64,000 bases of DNA from Bacteroidetes bacterium GWF2_38_335 (lineage in GTDB: Bacteria; Bacteroidota; Bacteroidia; Bacteroidales; GWF2-38-335), in assembly GCA_001769535.1 (NCBI GenBank), contig MEOH01000006.1:1-64000 (forward strand), given 5' to 3'. The notes beneath the pieces are model-generated. The model had not been told where the DNA came from. It worked only from the letters and a program-made list of their open reading frames with translations, and searched no databases. Shown piece by piece: positions 63,449 to 64,000 of this stretch (positions are counted from its first letter, which is position 1; every line of letters begins with the position of its first letter). The position numbers and the translations under genes are program-made.

Positions 63449-63482
63449 AAAAGCAGGGACTCCGAAATATCCCTGCTTTTAC
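63449..63482 (+). terminator. Terminator of the small acidic protein gene
   Basis: AAGCAGGGA (63451-63459) and TCCCTGCTT (63470-63478) pair, with A and T runs outside. Confidence 0.88.
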
Positions 63483-63725
63483 ATTACCTTCTTAACATCT
63501 TCCAAAAGTGTGTTAAGTTAATTCGCACAAAGTAAAGCTTTTGTTGTCAATGATAAGACGCCACAAACACAAAAAAGGTTGCTTCGGTCAGGAAAAAAAT
63601 CACTGTTTTTTAGATATTTAACAAATTTTTAGCAGTTTTTGATTCGCCTTCGGCTTTATTTCAAATTAAAATTCTCTGCTCTTTCCTGACTTCCTCAATG
63701 CACCCCTCCCATCCTGGTTTTTTTT

Positions 63726-63853
63726 CACAGGGTTGCACCGTGTTTCACCCTGTGGTGTTACAAATCGGTCTTTCAGACCTTAAACTTAGATGATGCAAGG
63801 GCAAAGCCCTGGGATTGTGGCCGCGTAGGGTGAAATAAATGCAACCCTACGCG
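63726..63853 (-). repeat. Repeat family A, copy 5 (inverted)
   Basis: The reverse complement of the family A unit: CACAGGGTTGCACCGTG to GCAACCCTACGCG. A partial unit of about 24 bp (AGGGTTGCACCGTGTTTCAA) recurs at 63869-63892. Confidence 0.85.
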
Positions 63854-63892
63854 AAAAAAGCTATAATAACAGGGTTGCACCGTGTTTCAACC

Positions 63893-64000
63893 TTTTGTTT
63901 CTTTGGCGCACCTCCCAATTCTCATTTTTTTTATCTTCTTGTTATTTAAAGCTTTGGTATTTTTCTTGTTTTTTGTGACAAAGTCAGGAGATTAAAATTC
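63893..64000. other. Window end without a recognisable gene
   Basis: AT-rich sequence after the repeats; nothing coding could be supported before the edge. The preceding stretch 63483-63725 is likewise empty. Confidence 0.5.

Overview
The window reads as chromosomal DNA of an environmental member of the Bacteroidota, probably Bacteroidales-like. The evidence is internal: promoters of the TTTG-N19-TAnnTTTG type, many secreted proteins ending in type IX secretion (T9SS) sorting domains, a SprB-repeat / PorP-SprF / PorE-like gene set, a tmRNA whose tag reads GESNYALAA, LytTR regulators paired with propeller-type sensor kinases, and the gene order rimP-nusA-infB. The DNA is AT-rich with G+C-rich repeat islands between genes.

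Layout. 1-1.3 kb: the N-terminal part of a secreted tail-fibre-like protein (minus strand), an RNA-like leader hairpin upstream of it, and a 21-bp tandem repeat. 1.3-5.2 kb: threonine catabolism, with threonine dehydrogenase and glycine C-acetyltransferase divergent around a T9SS cargo gene. 5.4-10.4 kb (minus): class II ribonucleotide reductase, a small orphan ORF, a YebC-family protein and a lipoprotein. 11.0-18.8 kb (plus): proline dehydrogenase, a small membrane protein, an exported YidD-like protein, two TPR/membrane paralogues, then a 14-blade sensor kinase with its LytTR regulator. 18.8-22.5 kb: an MltF-like lytic transglycosylase, tRNA-His and a DUF2142-like membrane protein. 22.8-26.5 kb: a T9SS/gliding-type operon. 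26.5-29.5 kb: a four-helix-bundle gene framed by inverted repeats, tmRNA, and a decaying tandem array of RhuM-family genes. 29.6-30.7 kb: two related lipoproteins. 31.1-48.0 kb: six large T9SS cargo proteins flanking a second sensor-kinase/LytTR pair. 48.5-56.6 kb: an alanine/saccharopine dehydrogenase-like enzyme, an EreA/ChaN-like exported protein, an MBL-fold hydrolase, a GSCFA protein, a TonB-dependent receptor and its partner. 56.9-61.7 kb (minus): rimP-nusA-infB. 62.2-63.4 kb: a metzincin-like lipoprotein and a small acidic protein. From 63.45 kb to the end there is only repeat DNA.

How the genes fit together. Much of the window serves the cell surface: T9SS cargo, outer-membrane receptor, peptidoglycan hydrolase and two similar one-to-one sensor/regulator modules. 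The housekeeping genes cover amino-acid catabolism, dNTP synthesis and translation. The least ordinary items are the RhuM array broken by a short palindrome, the inverted-repeat-framed four-helix-bundle gene, the exported YidD-like gene set, the RNA-like leader at the left edge, a C10 tract in a giant surface protein, and a metzincin-like protein lacking the catalytic glutamate. Several dispersed palindromic repeat families recur between genes. All calls rest on reading the sequence; no database search was run.
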